NCBI GenBank assembly: GCA_023390245.1
Contig: JAEWDF010000119.1
Coordinates: forward strand, 1 to 64,000
Direction: 5' to 3'
From: Pseudomonadota bacterium
GTDB taxonomy: Bacteria; Pseudomonadota; Alphaproteobacteria; Caulobacterales; Caulobacteraceae
Length of the DNA: 64,000 bases
The stretch's first letter is position 1, and the number at the start of each line of letters is the position of its first letter. The translations under genes were made by a program, and so were the position numbers. Shown piece after piece: positions 27,342 to 35,317 of the stretch. Under the pieces are notes generated by a model. That model was not told the DNA's origin and ran no database searches. It saw nothing but the letters and a program-made list of their open reading frames with translations.

Positions 27342-27783
27342 GGTGGTCTCTCCAGGTGTCGGCGCGCCGCGGTGCGGCGTCGTCGTGGGTGAGCAGGAAC
27401 AGCCTGGCCCTGGCGTGGCGGATGTCGCCGACCATCACCGAGGACTTGCCGGAAATGCGGTCGCCGACGGGGTCGAGGCGCGAGACGAAGGCCACGTTCA
27501 TTCCCGGCAGGATCGGCCGGTGGAAGGCGACGGAATCGACCGTGACCGAACGGATCTCGGCGCCGCTTCGCCCGGTCCGATGCGTGAAGGCGTGCAGCAT
27601 CGCCAGGATCATGCCGTCCAGCAGGATCACGCCCGGAACGACGGGAAAGCCGGGGAAGTGGCCCTTCAGGAAGGATTCGCCGCCGAAGCCGTGCGTCAGG
27701 GTCGTCGTCCGGCCGTCCGCCGCATGGGCGACCCCGTCGCCGAAGACGGTCCGCAGGCGCGCCATGTCGAAGCCGGCCGTCAC
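27313..27783 (-). CDS. FabZ-like hot-dog dehydratase subunit with HFPG motif
   Basis: The 156-aa protein has the FabZ signature GHFPGFPVVPG with catalytic-type H42. The acidic residue position in LLDGM is Asp56 rather than the Glu usual in FabZ. The C-terminus is His/Asp-rich (DHHDHDRHDHA), encoded in the part overlapping the ACP gene. The start is GTG 27783, overlapping the partner dehydratase stop (GTGA). Upstream in-frame extension is shadow sequence. It is predicted to dehydrate 3-hydroxyacyl-ACP, probably together with the adjacent hot-dog protein. Confidence 0.87.
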   Translation of the reverse strand: MTAGFDMARLRTVFGDGVAHAADGRTTTLTHGFGGESFLKGHFPGFPVVPGVILLDGMILAMLHAFTHRTGRSGAEIRSVTVDSVAFHRPILPGMNVAFVSRLDPVGDRISGKSSVMVGDIRHARARLFLLTHDDAAPRRADTWRDHHDHDRHDHA

Positions 27784-28196
27784 GCCGCCCTCCGGGTCGC
27801 CAGGATGTCGAGGCGGGCTTCGCAGACCGGTTCGTCCATCACGAAGGCCGCACCCGCAAAGGCGTAGCGCGGATAGTCCCCGTCCTCCCAGACCACGCGG
27901 ATCGCGGTCTGGAAGGCGCCGGCGGCCGGGGGCGTCATGACGATGTCCCGCAGCGAGGGGATGACGCCGATCTCGACCTCGGGGTCGGAATGCCGGATCA
28001 GCGCCAGCGACAGCTGCGCCATGCATTCGATCAGCAGCGAAGGACTGGCGAAGCCGTCATAGCCGAACCGGTCCCTGCCTGCGTTGAAGACGGTCAGGGC
28101 GACGGCGGTGCGTCGGTCCATGTGGATGATGCGGTCGACGTAGACAAAGGGCGCGGCCCATGTCGTGTCCCTGATCCCGGCCATGATGTCGGTCAT
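27780..28196 (-). CDS. Second hot-dog dehydratase subunit lacking HFPG
   Basis: The 138-aa hot-dog protein carries the helix motif SLLIECMAQLSLALI with acidic E57, as in FabZ/FabA (LIEAMAQ). The His-containing HFPG loop is replaced by GYDGFASP. It therefore holds the acidic residue while its neighbour holds the His, which suggests a heterodimer with a composite site, comparable to the ApeI/ApeP pair of aryl-polyene systems. I chose ATG 28196, preceded by a G-rich stretch; a GTG at 28247 is possible. It is the first gene downstream of a 151-bp gap that contains a NarL-type site. Confidence 0.8.
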   Translation of the reverse strand: MTDIMAGIRDTTWAAPFVYVDRIIHMDRRTAVALTVFNAGRDRFGYDGFASPSLLIECMAQLSLALIRHSDPEVEIGVIPSLRDIVMTPPAAGAFQTAIRVVWEDGDYPRYAFAGAAFVMDEPVCEARLDILATRRAA

Positions 28197-28313
28197 CGCG
28201 CCCGCCCCCGCCGGTCGCCCATCGGCGTGCGCGACGGATCGCGGCACGGTCGCGCCCTAGGAAGAACGGCGTCGACGCGGACGGGATTAAGCTGGCGCGC
28301 CGGGCGCGCGGAA

Positions 28314-28329
28314 TACCCAGAAGAGGGTA
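28314..28329. promoter_or_regulatory. NarL-type operator candidate ahead of the dehydratase genes
   Basis: TACC-CAG-AA-GAG-GGTA is a 16-bp near-symmetric site (ATACCC-N6-GGGTAT in full). It lies about 120 bp before ATG 28196, in the gap after the membrane-protein gene. Its geometry equals the two sites in the response-regulator promoter and the 7-2-7 layout of NarL-family sites. Confidence 0.6.
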
Positions 28330-28347
28330 TGGGGGCGGCGTTCGCGC

Positions 28348-29145
28348 TCATAGCGGCCACAGCGGCTGGCCCGCCAGCGCCTGGGCGAACAGGGCGACGG
28401 TCGCGACGACGGTGAGTATGGCCGCCAGCCAGACGATCCGGCGGGCCTGGGCGGGCGCGACCCGGTCGGCGATCCAGCCCATCAGCGGCAGGACCTGCAT
28501 GGCGTGCAGGCCGACGAAATGCGCCGGTCTGAAGTCGCCGGCCACGCGCGACCAGCCCAGCACGGGGATGCTGGCGCCCATGCCGTCGCCCACCCAGCGG
28601 TCATAGGCGACGCCGGACATGTACCCGGCGACCATCAGCGTCAGGACCGGGGCGAGCAGCAGGCCGATCACGGCGCCGAGGCGATAGGCCGACCGGTCGC
28701 CGTCCCGCTGGCGATGGATGCGCAGGCCGAGAAGGAACGGGATCACGACCAGCAGCGTCGCGCCGATCCCCATCAGGGCGTACATGCCGGTCTCGAACGG
28801 CGTGTCGAAGTTGAAGTGCGAGGGCCGGCCCCGCAACGCCTGGAAGGCGATGTAGGCGATCTCGAACAGCGCCGCCGCGACCGAGACGCGCACCAGGCGG
28901 GACATCGACCGGTCGGTGCGGGCCTCGGCGCGCAGCAGTTGGGCCAGGACCGCCAGGGTGACGAAATGCAGCGCCAGGGACAGGGCGAACTTCAGCGGCT
29001 TGGCCCAGACATCGGCGCCGGAAAGGAGGCGTGCGTCATAGAGGGCGCCGGGCGTGAGGACGACGACCACCGCCGCCATGAAGCCCGCGGCGGCCAGCCA
29101 GGCTTGCGTCGTCTCGTCATCCGCCAGGGGCAGCGCCGGCCTCAT
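28348..29145 (-). CDS. Seven-helix membrane protein next to the ABA4-like gene
   Basis: The 265-aa integral membrane protein has about seven hydrophobic helices and conserved-looking polar motifs: KPLKFALSLALHF, RPSHFNFDTPFE, and WSRVAGDFRPAHFVGLHAMQ near the last two helices. The clustered His, Asp and Arg residues at membrane edges could bind metal, haem or lipid, but I cannot assign a function. ATG 29145 overlaps the ABA4-like stop (ATGA), so the two are co-translated. It may process or organise the membrane product of the block. Confidence 0.8.
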   Translation of the reverse strand: MRPALPLADDETTQAWLAAAGFMAAVVVVLTPGALYDARLLSGADVWAKPLKFALSLALHFVTLAVLAQLLRAEARTDRSMSRLVRVSVAAALFEIAYIAFQALRGRPSHFNFDTPFETGMYALMGIGATLLVVIPFLLGLRIHRQRDGDRSAYRLGAVIGLLLAPVLTLMVAGYMSGVAYDRWVGDGMGASIPVLGWSRVAGDFRPAHFVGLHAMQVLPLMGWIADRVAPAQARRIVWLAAILTVVATVALFAQALAGQPLWPL

Positions 29146-29588
29146 GCCGTGATCCTTTCCAGGCCCCGCGTCGCGGCGCGCGTGACCAGGAACAGCGTCA
29201 GGCCCATCGGCGGGAACATGAAAGCGACCACGAGGATGACCGCCTGGATCTGGCGCGACAGCGCCATGCGGTCCGCCTGTTCGGCGATCCAGACGCCGAT
29301 GAAGAAGTCATAGGCCAGGTAGTGCAGCCAGCCCGCCAGCAGGATGTCGTCATGGACGAACAGGGCGCGCACCTCGGCGATCGAGCCGTAACCCCCGCCG
29401 GAGCCGGCGAACTTCGCCATCATGACGCCGGCGTAGATCAGGCCGAACGCCACGGGCACGGCGAACTTCGGAACGGTGATGAAGCGCGACGATCGGTCCG
29501 GGTGGAGGATCAGCAACGCCCAGCAGACGATGATGATCAGGCCGGTCAGGGCGTAGAGGATGTCGGGGACCCCGAAGTCAGAAGGCAT
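29142..29588 (-). CDS. ABA4-like membrane protein
   Basis: The 148-aa protein has four predicted helices and a signature close to the plant/bacterial ABA4 family, LHYLAYDFFIGVWI, with preceding His-Asp (VHDD) and following FPPMGL motifs. In plants ABA4 is needed for neoxanthin formation; bacterial homologues are uncharacterised. I set the start at ATG 29588, overlapping the FAD-enzyme stop by 11 nt, because the longer reading is Arg/Pro-rich shadow. Its place between a carotenoid-desaturase-like enzyme and a multi-helix protein suggests work on a polyene or other hydrophobic substrate. Confidence 0.82.
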   Translation of the reverse strand: MPSDFGVPDILYALTGLIIIVCWALLILHPDRSSRFITVPKFAVPVAFGLIYAGVMMAKFAGSGGGYGSIAEVRALFVHDDILLAGWLHYLAYDFFIGVWIAEQADRMALSRQIQAVILVVAFMFPPMGLTLFLVTRAATRGLERITA

Positions 29589-31539
29589 GGATGGCCTCCG
29601 GCGCGGGGGCGTTGTCGTTCCGGGCCGGGTCCTCGGCGGGCGCAACCCCGCGCGGCTCCAGCACGTCCGGAACCAGGGCCTGGGCCGCGAAGGCGCCCGA
29701 CAACGCCGCCGGCTCGATCCCGCCGCCCAGGGTCATGGCGCCCGCCAGGACGAGATTGCGCACCGGCGTCCGCACTGGCAGGCCGCCCCCGGGGTTGCGC
29801 AGGCCGTAGATGGCGCCGTGCCGCGTCCAGCCATAGCGGTGGAAGGTCACCGGACTGGCGTTGCTCTGGTAGACGATGCGGGAATCCAGGTCGGGCACGA
29901 TCCGCCGCGCCGCCGCCAGCATGCTCTCGGAAGCGTCGTCCTTGCGGTCCTTGTAGGGTTGCGAACGGCGCAGGGCTCGCAGGTCGCCGTCCGGTCCCTC
30001 CGGGAACCAGGTCGCGGATCGGTCGGGCGGGGTCAGCTGGAACAGGTCGATGGTGGAATAGCCTTCGGGGGCGCAGGTCGGATCGACCCCACCGGTGAAG
30101 ATCACCTCCGTCTCCACCTCGCCCGTCCGGACGTGGACGATGGGCGGCGCGTCGATCGTTCCGCGCACGCCGACATGCATGCCGACCGCCGAGCAGGAGG
30201 GGGTGATCCGGCCGAACTGGCGCAGCAGCAGCTTCCGCTGCGGACTGTCCTCCAGCAGGTCGCGGACCAGCACGCCCGGGTCCGCGTTGCAGACGACGGC
30301 GGTCGCGCGGATGGTCGTTTCCGCACCGCGGTGGTCGCGCGCCACGACGCCCTGGACCACGCCGTCGGCCTGAAGGATGCGCGCCACGCCGGTCCGCAAG
30401 CGGACCTCGCCGCCGCGCGCCTCTATGGCGTCGGCCAGAACCTGGGCGAAATGGCCCGAGCCGCCAACCGGATAGGCGCCGCCGATGAAATAATAGGCGT
30501 AGAGCGGCGCCATGGCGCCCACGGTGATCAGGGTCACGTCGTGGGTCCTATAGGCGGCGATGCCCTCGATGAGATCGAGCGCGGCCGGATCGGTCACGTG
30601 CCGGGTGATGAAGGTCCGCCACGGGCGATCAACCCAGGCGGCGGCCAGGGGATACGCCTTGGCGAAGGCCATGGCGTCCTTCGGCGTCTGCGGGGCGCCG
30701 GGGAAGCCGTGGTGGTATTCCGTGGTGGAATACATGGCCAGGTAGATCTGGTGAATCTCTTCGAACAGGGTGGCGATCCCCGCGGCCTGATGCGGAAAAC
30801 GCTCGCCCAGCCTGGCGACCAGGGCGCGCCAGTCGCGGGGCACGTCGAGGCGCGGGCCATCGTGGACGAAGCTGTGGTCCAGGCGTCGCCAGGTCACGGC
30901 CTCGGCCTTGCCCAGCCGCCGCAGCAGGACGTCCAGGGTGCCGTCGGGCCACCAGCCGGAAAAGTCGTGCACCCCGGAATCGAAGCGGAACAGCAGCCGC
31001 TGCCCGGTCTGGTCGTCGCGTCCGCGCCGCACCCAGTGATGGCAGAAGCCGCCGGGACGGTCGTGCTGTTCGAACACCACCACCTTGAGCCCGCGATCGG
31101 CCAGCAGGGCCGCCGCCGTCAGGCCGCCGATCCCGGAGCCGATGACGGCGACATCGTAGGCGTCGGGATCGCGTCCGGAAAAGTCAGGGCTGGGCCAGCG
31201 ATTGCGCTTGTCGCCGCCGGCCCTGTGCTGAAGGTCCAGCCGGATCCACAGTGGCGGCAGGATCGCCGACGCCAGCCCCCCCGCCGCCAGCGGCGCCCAT
31301 CGCGCGATGGTCGGCAGGTCCGTGACATGGGCCAGCGCGAGCCAGAGCAGCAGCACGCCCCACAGCGCCGAGATCGTCATGTTGATGGTCAGGAACAGCG
31401 GCGTCCCGGACACCGTCCTGTAGGCGATGGCGGCGAAGGGCGAGGTCCAGGGGCGGCGCAGGGCGACGCCCAGCATCATGCCGGCGCCCGCGACCAGCGA
31501 CGCCCCCGCGACGACGAGATCGAGCGTCGGCGCGGTCAT
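29578..31539 (-). CDS. Membrane-anchored CrtI/CrtISO-like FAD oxidoreductase
   Basis: The 653-aa protein starts with about 100 residues holding three membrane helices. A carotenoid desaturase/isomerase/retinol-saturase-type FAD enzyme follows: dinucleotide motif GSGIGG at residues 134-139, E157 for the ribose, RPGGF, VHDFSGWW, and the C-terminal FAD motif LVLAGAMTLGGGIEPAALSG. The membrane domain in front is unusual for CrtI. The predicted reaction is isomerisation, saturation or desaturation of a polyene chain at the membrane. It is the first gene of the leftward block and divergent from the two-component genes. Two NarL-type sites lie in the shared promoter. Confidence 0.85.
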   Translation of the reverse strand: MTAPTLDLVVAGASLVAGAGMMLGVALRRPWTSPFAAIAYRTVSGTPLFLTINMTISALWGVLLLWLALAHVTDLPTIARWAPLAAGGLASAILPPLWIRLDLQHRAGGDKRNRWPSPDFSGRDPDAYDVAVIGSGIGGLTAAALLADRGLKVVVFEQHDRPGGFCHHWVRRGRDDQTGQRLLFRFDSGVHDFSGWWPDGTLDVLLRRLGKAEAVTWRRLDHSFVHDGPRLDVPRDWRALVARLGERFPHQAAGIATLFEEIHQIYLAMYSTTEYHHGFPGAPQTPKDAMAFAKAYPLAAAWVDRPWRTFITRHVTDPAALDLIEGIAAYRTHDVTLITVGAMAPLYAYYFIGGAYPVGGSGHFAQVLADAIEARGGEVRLRTGVARILQADGVVQGVVARDHRGAETTIRATAVVCNADPGVLVRDLLEDSPQRKLLLRQFGRITPSCSAVGMHVGVRGTIDAPPIVHVRTGEVETEVIFTGGVDPTCAPEGYSTIDLFQLTPPDRSATWFPEGPDGDLRALRRSQPYKDRKDDASESMLAAARRIVPDLDSRIVYQSNASPVTFHRYGWTRHGAIYGLRNPGGGLPVRTPVRNLVLAGAMTLGGGIEPAALSGAFAAQALVPDVLEPRGVAPAEDPARNDNAPAPEAIHAF

Positions 31540-31673
31540 CGCGCGGCCCGGAGATTTCGGCGGTCGCGCCGCGACGGACCATGCCCCCGATGTCGTGATC
31601 CAGTCATGACCCGCCCCCCAAAGCGATCCGTGATGGGGTGCAGTGCTTAGGGCGGAACCGGAGGGGATGGGGA

Positions 31674-31689
31674 TACCGCGAAATAGGTA
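31674..31689. promoter_or_regulatory. NarL-type operator candidate 1 of divergent promoter
   Basis: TACC-GCG-AA-ATA-GGTA; the right half ATAGGTA fits the NarL heptamer AKRRGTA exactly. It lies 135 bp before the FAD-enzyme ATG and 115 bp before the regulator ATG. Confidence 0.6.
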
Positions 31690-31729
31690 TGCCCGCGTTC
31701 GGCGACGGCGCCGGAGCGGTTTCGGGCGC

Positions 31730-31745
31730 TACCTCCAATCAGGTA
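31730..31745. promoter_or_regulatory. NarL-type operator candidate 2 of divergent promoter
   Basis: TACC-TCC-AA-TCA-GGTA, the same 4-8-4 geometry and central AA as the other two copies. It lies about 60 bp before the response-regulator ATG, consistent with autoregulation. Confidence 0.6.
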
Positions 31746-31804
31746 TTCACGGGGATGGCGGCCGATCCTAGAACAATCCGGCAGAAGGCAGGCGCAAGGA
31801 CCTC

Positions 31805-32485
31805 ATGACGGCTCCATCTTCCGCTCGCGGAACAGACAGACCCTGGCGCATCGTGCTGGCCGAGGACGATGGGCCGGTCCGGGAACGTCTAGCCGCCCTC
31901 TTGCGCGAATGGGAGGGCGCCGAGCTGGTGGCGGCCTGCGGCGATCTCGCCGAGACGCTGGCGGCGCTCCAGGCGCATTCCATCGACCTGCTGATCACGG
32001 ACCTGAAACTGCCCGACGGCAACGGCGTCGACGCCATCCGCGCCCTGCGCGCCGGCCAGCCCGAAGCCGAAGCGATGGTGATTTCCGTCCTGGCCGACGA
32101 GGGCACGGTGATCGACGCCATCGAGGCCGGAGCCTCCGGCTATCTGCTCAAGGATGCGGATTCCCTCGATCTCGTGGAGGCGATCACCGAACTGATGGCG
32201 GGCCGTTCGCCCATCTCCTCGCGCATCGCCCGCGTCCTGGTGCGCCGGCTGGGCGGTCCGGACAAGGCGGACCCGGCGCCGATCGAAAACCCGCTGACGA
32301 CACGCGAGATGGACATCCTCTGGGGCGTGGCCAAGGGCTTCACCTATGGCGAGATCGCTGGCCATCTGGGCATTTCGCGCCACACGGTCCCGGTCCATGT
32401 GCGCAACATCTATCGTAAGCTTGAGGCGAGGAACCGGTCCGAGGCGGTGTTCGAGGCGTCGCGGCTGGGATTGATCCGCCTGTGA
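31805..32485 (+). CDS. NarL/FixJ-family response regulator
   Basis: The 226-aa protein has a receiver domain with acidic pocket EDD (residues 20-22), phospho-acceptor D66 in LLITDLKLPDG and a conserved KD near residue 117. A LuxR-type helix-turn-helix covers residues about 160-226 (LTTREMDIL, then GEIAGHLGISRHTVPVHVRN). The usual invariant TVK in helix 4 reads TVPVH. It is paired with the kinase that starts inside its stop codon (GTGA). Divergent position and matching operator sites make it the likely regulator of the polyene-type block and of itself. Confidence 0.92.
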   Translation: MTAPSSARGTDRPWRIVLAEDDGPVRERLAALLREWEGAELVAACGDLAETLAALQAHSIDLLITDLKLPDGNGVDAIRALRAGQPEAEAMVISVLADEGTVIDAIEAGASGYLLKDADSLDLVEAITELMAGRSPISSRIARVLVRRLGGPDKADPAPIENPLTTREMDILWGVAKGFTYGEIAGHLGISRHTVPVHVRNIYRKLEARNRSEAVFEASRLGLIRL

Positions 32486-34353
32486 CCACGGCCGCCGACA
32501 TCGACGGCCGTCCGTCCGGCCAGGGGGGTCGGGCCTGGGTCGAGGTCTGGATTCGGGCCTGGGCGCCACGCCTGCTTGTGCTCTGCGCGGTAGGGATGGT
32601 GCTGTGGCTGGCGCCCGCCGTCCTCCAACTGCCAGTGCCGAGGCAGGCGACGGCCCTGACGGAGGCCCAACTGCAGGTCGACGGAGGGCGGGTCCGGACC
32701 GTCAGCCTTCCGCACGACTGGCGCCGGGAGATCGGTCCGGGGCCGGCCACGGCGACCTACAGCCTGCGGCTTCCCGCGTCGCCGCCGGACGAACCGATGG
32801 TCCTGCTCCTGCCTTCCACCCGGCTTCTGCTGGCCGCCAGCCTGAACGGTCAGCCGCTGGAGCGCGAGGCGCCCCAGATTACCGGGACCAAGGCCGGTTC
32901 GACGGCCCTGTTCCGCCTGCCGTCGGGGACGCGCGGAGATCGGCTGGATCTGACCCTGCGGCGGGACGGCGGCATCGTTCCGGGCCATCTTTCGCCTGTC
33001 CATCTGGCCAGGGAAAGCGACGTCGCGCAGACGCGATGGCTGTGGGTGATGGGCGACGGCGTGATCCGGATGGTGGCGCTGTGCGTCCATGTGCTGACGG
33101 TGTTCGCCATCGCCGTCGTCTGGACCGCCCGCAGACGCGACCCGATCTTCGGCTGGCTGTTCCTTCTGGGCGCCGGAAGTCTTCTGAACGTTCTCTCCGG
33201 GTCGGCCCTGGAGCCCGCCTGGCTGAGCTGGAGCCAGAAGGTCGTGCCGCTGATCATCTCCGCCCTGGGTCTGGCGGTCGTCGGCCTGGCCCTGGCCGTC
33301 CTCGACGTCAGGCGACCGCGCTGGCTCCGATACGGCGTTGTCCTCCTGCCGCTGATCCTGATTCTCGGAACAATGGCGGGCCTTCCCGTGCCGATCGGAA
33401 GACTGACCGCCTTCCTCGTCGCGATCGGAGGCAACCTGGCCGGCGGCGTCCTGTTGCTGGGCCTGGGACGCAGGCCGGCGCCCTGGGACCAGTTGCTGCT
33501 GGCGGCGCCCTTCCTGCTGACCGGGTGCTTCGCTCTGAGGGACATGGCCGGACTGTTCGGCCTGGTCGCCGATCCCTTCATGATGACCTCCCATGTCCGG
33601 ACGCTGATCATCGTCGCCATCCTGGCCCTGCTGATGCGTCGCCTCGCCGCCAGCCTCAACGAACTGGACGTGGCCAACGAGACGCAGCGCCGACGGCTGG
33701 AGGAACAGGAGGCGGAACTGACGCGGCTGCACGCCGAGGCGCAGGAGCGCATGGCCCAGCTCACCCTGGACGAGGAGCGTCGCCGCCTGATGCGGGACCT
33801 GCACGACGGCGTCAGCGGGCACCTGGTGTCCATCATCGCCCTGTCCGAGCGGGAGCGTGTCCACCCCAAGGATATCGAAAGCGCCGCACGCGCCGCTCTG
33901 GAGGACCTGCGCCTGGTGATCGATTCCCTCGACCTGGAGGACGGCGACCTGCGCCTGGCCCTGGCTGGGTTCCGGGAACGACTGACGCCGCAGCTTCGCC
34001 GCCTGGGAGTCGACTTCGCCTGGTCGATGGAGGCCTTGCCCGAGGTCGGAGGCGTCGCGCCGACGAACGCTCTCGCCATCCTGCGCATCCTTCAGGAGGC
34101 GATCACCAACGCCCTGAAGCATGGCTCGGCCAGGCGGATCGAGGTGAGGGGAACGAAGGGCGCGGCGGATGCGGCCGTGCTGACGGTGACGAACGACAGC
34201 AGAGCCGAGGGCAGGGCGCCGGCGTCCGCCACGGGCCGGGGGCTCGACAACATGCGGCGCCGCGCCCGCCAGCTTGGCGGCGACGTCGTCCTGCGCCTGG
34301 GCGAGACCGAGTCGTCGTTGACCCTCACCCTGCCGGCCGTCCTGAGCGGCTGA
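32482..34353 (+). CDS. Membrane sensor histidine kinase (HisKA_3 type)
   Basis: The 623-aa protein has one N-terminal helix (residues about 28-50), an extracytoplasmic beta-rich segment (about 55-185) and about seven membrane helices (about 190-390), an arrangement like 7TMR-DISM sensors. A coiled coil (about 395-430) follows, then the dimerisation/phospho-acceptor motif MRDLHDGVSGH with H441 and a HATPase domain (LQEAITNALKHG as N-box, GRGLDNMRRRA as G-box). It should phosphorylate the coupled NarL-type regulator. The extracytoplasmic domain suggests an envelope or periplasmic signal. It starts at GTG 32482. Confidence 0.9.
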   Translation: MTTAADIDGRPSGQGGRAWVEVWIRAWAPRLLVLCAVGMVLWLAPAVLQLPVPRQATALTEAQLQVDGGRVRTVSLPHDWRREIGPGPATATYSLRLPASPPDEPMVLLLPSTRLLLAASLNGQPLEREAPQITGTKAGSTALFRLPSGTRGDRLDLTLRRDGGIVPGHLSPVHLARESDVAQTRWLWVMGDGVIRMVALCVHVLTVFAIAVVWTARRRDPIFGWLFLLGAGSLLNVLSGSALEPAWLSWSQKVVPLIISALGLAVVGLALAVLDVRRPRWLRYGVVLLPLILILGTMAGLPVPIGRLTAFLVAIGGNLAGGVLLLGLGRRPAPWDQLLLAAPFLLTGCFALRDMAGLFGLVADPFMMTSHVRTLIIVAILALLMRRLAASLNELDVANETQRRRLEEQEAELTRLHAEAQERMAQLTLDEERRRLMRDLHDGVSGHLVSIIALSERERVHPKDIESAARAALEDLRLVIDSLDLEDGDLRLALAGFRERLTPQLRRLGVDFAWSMEALPEVGGVAPTNALAILRILQEAITNALKHGSARRIEVRGTKGAADAAVLTVTNDSRAEGRAPASATGRGLDNMRRRARQLGGDVVLRLGETESSLTLTLPAVLSG

Positions 34354-34458
34354 GGCGAGCCGGCCGGATCCATCCCCAAGACCGCTCCGGGCGGCGTCCG
34401 TCGAAGGTTCGTCGCAGCGTCGCAGGCGCGGCTTGACCGTCGTGCGACAAGGCGCGCC

Positions 34459-35295
34459 ATGGCGTTCGTCTCCCTGATGCTGGGCATGGCCCTGGTCCTG
34501 CGCGCGTCGCCCGATCCGGACGGCGGCCCGGCCGCCCGCGCCCTGATCGAGGCCGAGCGGGCGTTCGCCGCCGACGCGGACCGCCTCGGGACGGCGGCGG
34601 CCTTTCTCGCCTGGTCCGAGCCCGACGCGCTGATCCTCACCGCGCACGGCGAGGCGTCCGTCCGCGAGGTCTTCGTCTCGGCCGAAAGGCGCGACGACGA
34701 TGTCCGCCTGGTCTGGTGGCCGACCTGGATCACGCTGTCCCGGGACGGTTCTGTGGGCGTGTCGAGCGGGCCGTTCGAACGGGACGGCCGGCGCGCGGGC
34801 TATTTCCTGACCCTGTGGCGACGTCAGGCCGATGGAAGCTGGCGCTGGTTCTTCGATGGAGGAAGCCCGGCGGACGCGCACCCGGCGCCCGACGCCGATG
34901 TCCCGCCCCGGTTCGTTTCGCCCGCGACAACGGAGGATAGGCCGCCGACGATCACCGCGGCGGAATTGCAGATCGCCGAAGCGGTCTTCGCCGCGGAGGC
35001 CCGGATGGACCAGGGCGCGGCGCATCGCGCCGCCGTATCCGCCGAGGCGCGCGTCATCGCCGCATCTCTGCCGCCCATGGACGGCGTCGCCGCCCTGGCT
35101 CCACGCACAGCTTCGCTGGGCGCCCGACTGGACTTTGCGCCTCCCGACCATCTGGAGATCGCGTCCGGAGGCGACCTGGGATGGGTTCGCGGCGGCCTCG
35201 ACGGCGGGGAGGGGCGTCTCGGCTTCTATCTTCGTGTTTGGCGAAGGGAAGAGGGTGGATGGAAGATTGTGTATGAACAGATAAGCGAATACTGA
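34459..35295 (+). CDS. Tandem NTF2-like (DUF4440/SnoaL-type) protein
   Basis: The 278-aa protein has a short hydrophobic N-terminus and two NTF2-like units. Residues about 25-135 contain ALIEAERAFAADADRLGTAAAFL and DGSWRWFFDGG. Residues about 165-278 contain AEAVFAAEARMDQGAAH and EEGGWKIVYEQ. The helix starting with a run of acidic residues and ending strand W-R/K are the usual hallmarks. No catalytic assignment is possible; such proteins bind small hydrophobic ligands or act as cyclases. The hydrophobic start suggests export. The gene is in the same direction as the kinase, 105 bp downstream, with weak upstream Shine-Dalgarno (CAAGG). Confidence 0.7.
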   Translation: MAFVSLMLGMALVLRASPDPDGGPAARALIEAERAFAADADRLGTAAAFLAWSEPDALILTAHGEASVREVFVSAERRDDDVRLVWWPTWITLSRDGSVGVSSGPFERDGRRAGYFLTLWRRQADGSWRWFFDGGSPADAHPAPDADVPPRFVSPATTEDRPPTITAAELQIAEAVFAAEARMDQGAAHRAAVSAEARVIAASLPPMDGVAALAPRTASLGARLDFAPPDHLEIASGGDLGWVRGGLDGGEGRLGFYLRVWRREEGGWKIVYEQISEY

Positions 35296-35317
35296 TAGAT
35301 CTATAATTGCACACTTG

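Larger units (their letters stand above)
31540..31804. promoter_or_regulatory. Divergent promoter between FAD enzyme and response regulator
   Basis: This 265-bp non-coding region separates the leftward biosynthetic block from the rightward two-component genes. It contains two NarL-type operator candidates (31674-31689 and 31730-31745). The response regulator has AAGGA 6 nt before its ATG. I could not pick -35/-10 elements with confidence. Confidence 0.6.

Noticed and set aside
29578..31539. Assigning the FAD enzyme as phytoene desaturase of a carotenoid operon
   Set aside because: No crtB, crtE or crtY-like gene is present nearby, and the enzyme carries an extra membrane domain and lies in a ketosynthase block.
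20692..31539. Calling the block an aryl-polyene cluster
   Set aside because: The aryl starter enzymes, acyltransferase, glycosyltransferase and outer-membrane export genes of that class are missing, and the ketosynthase pair is fused.
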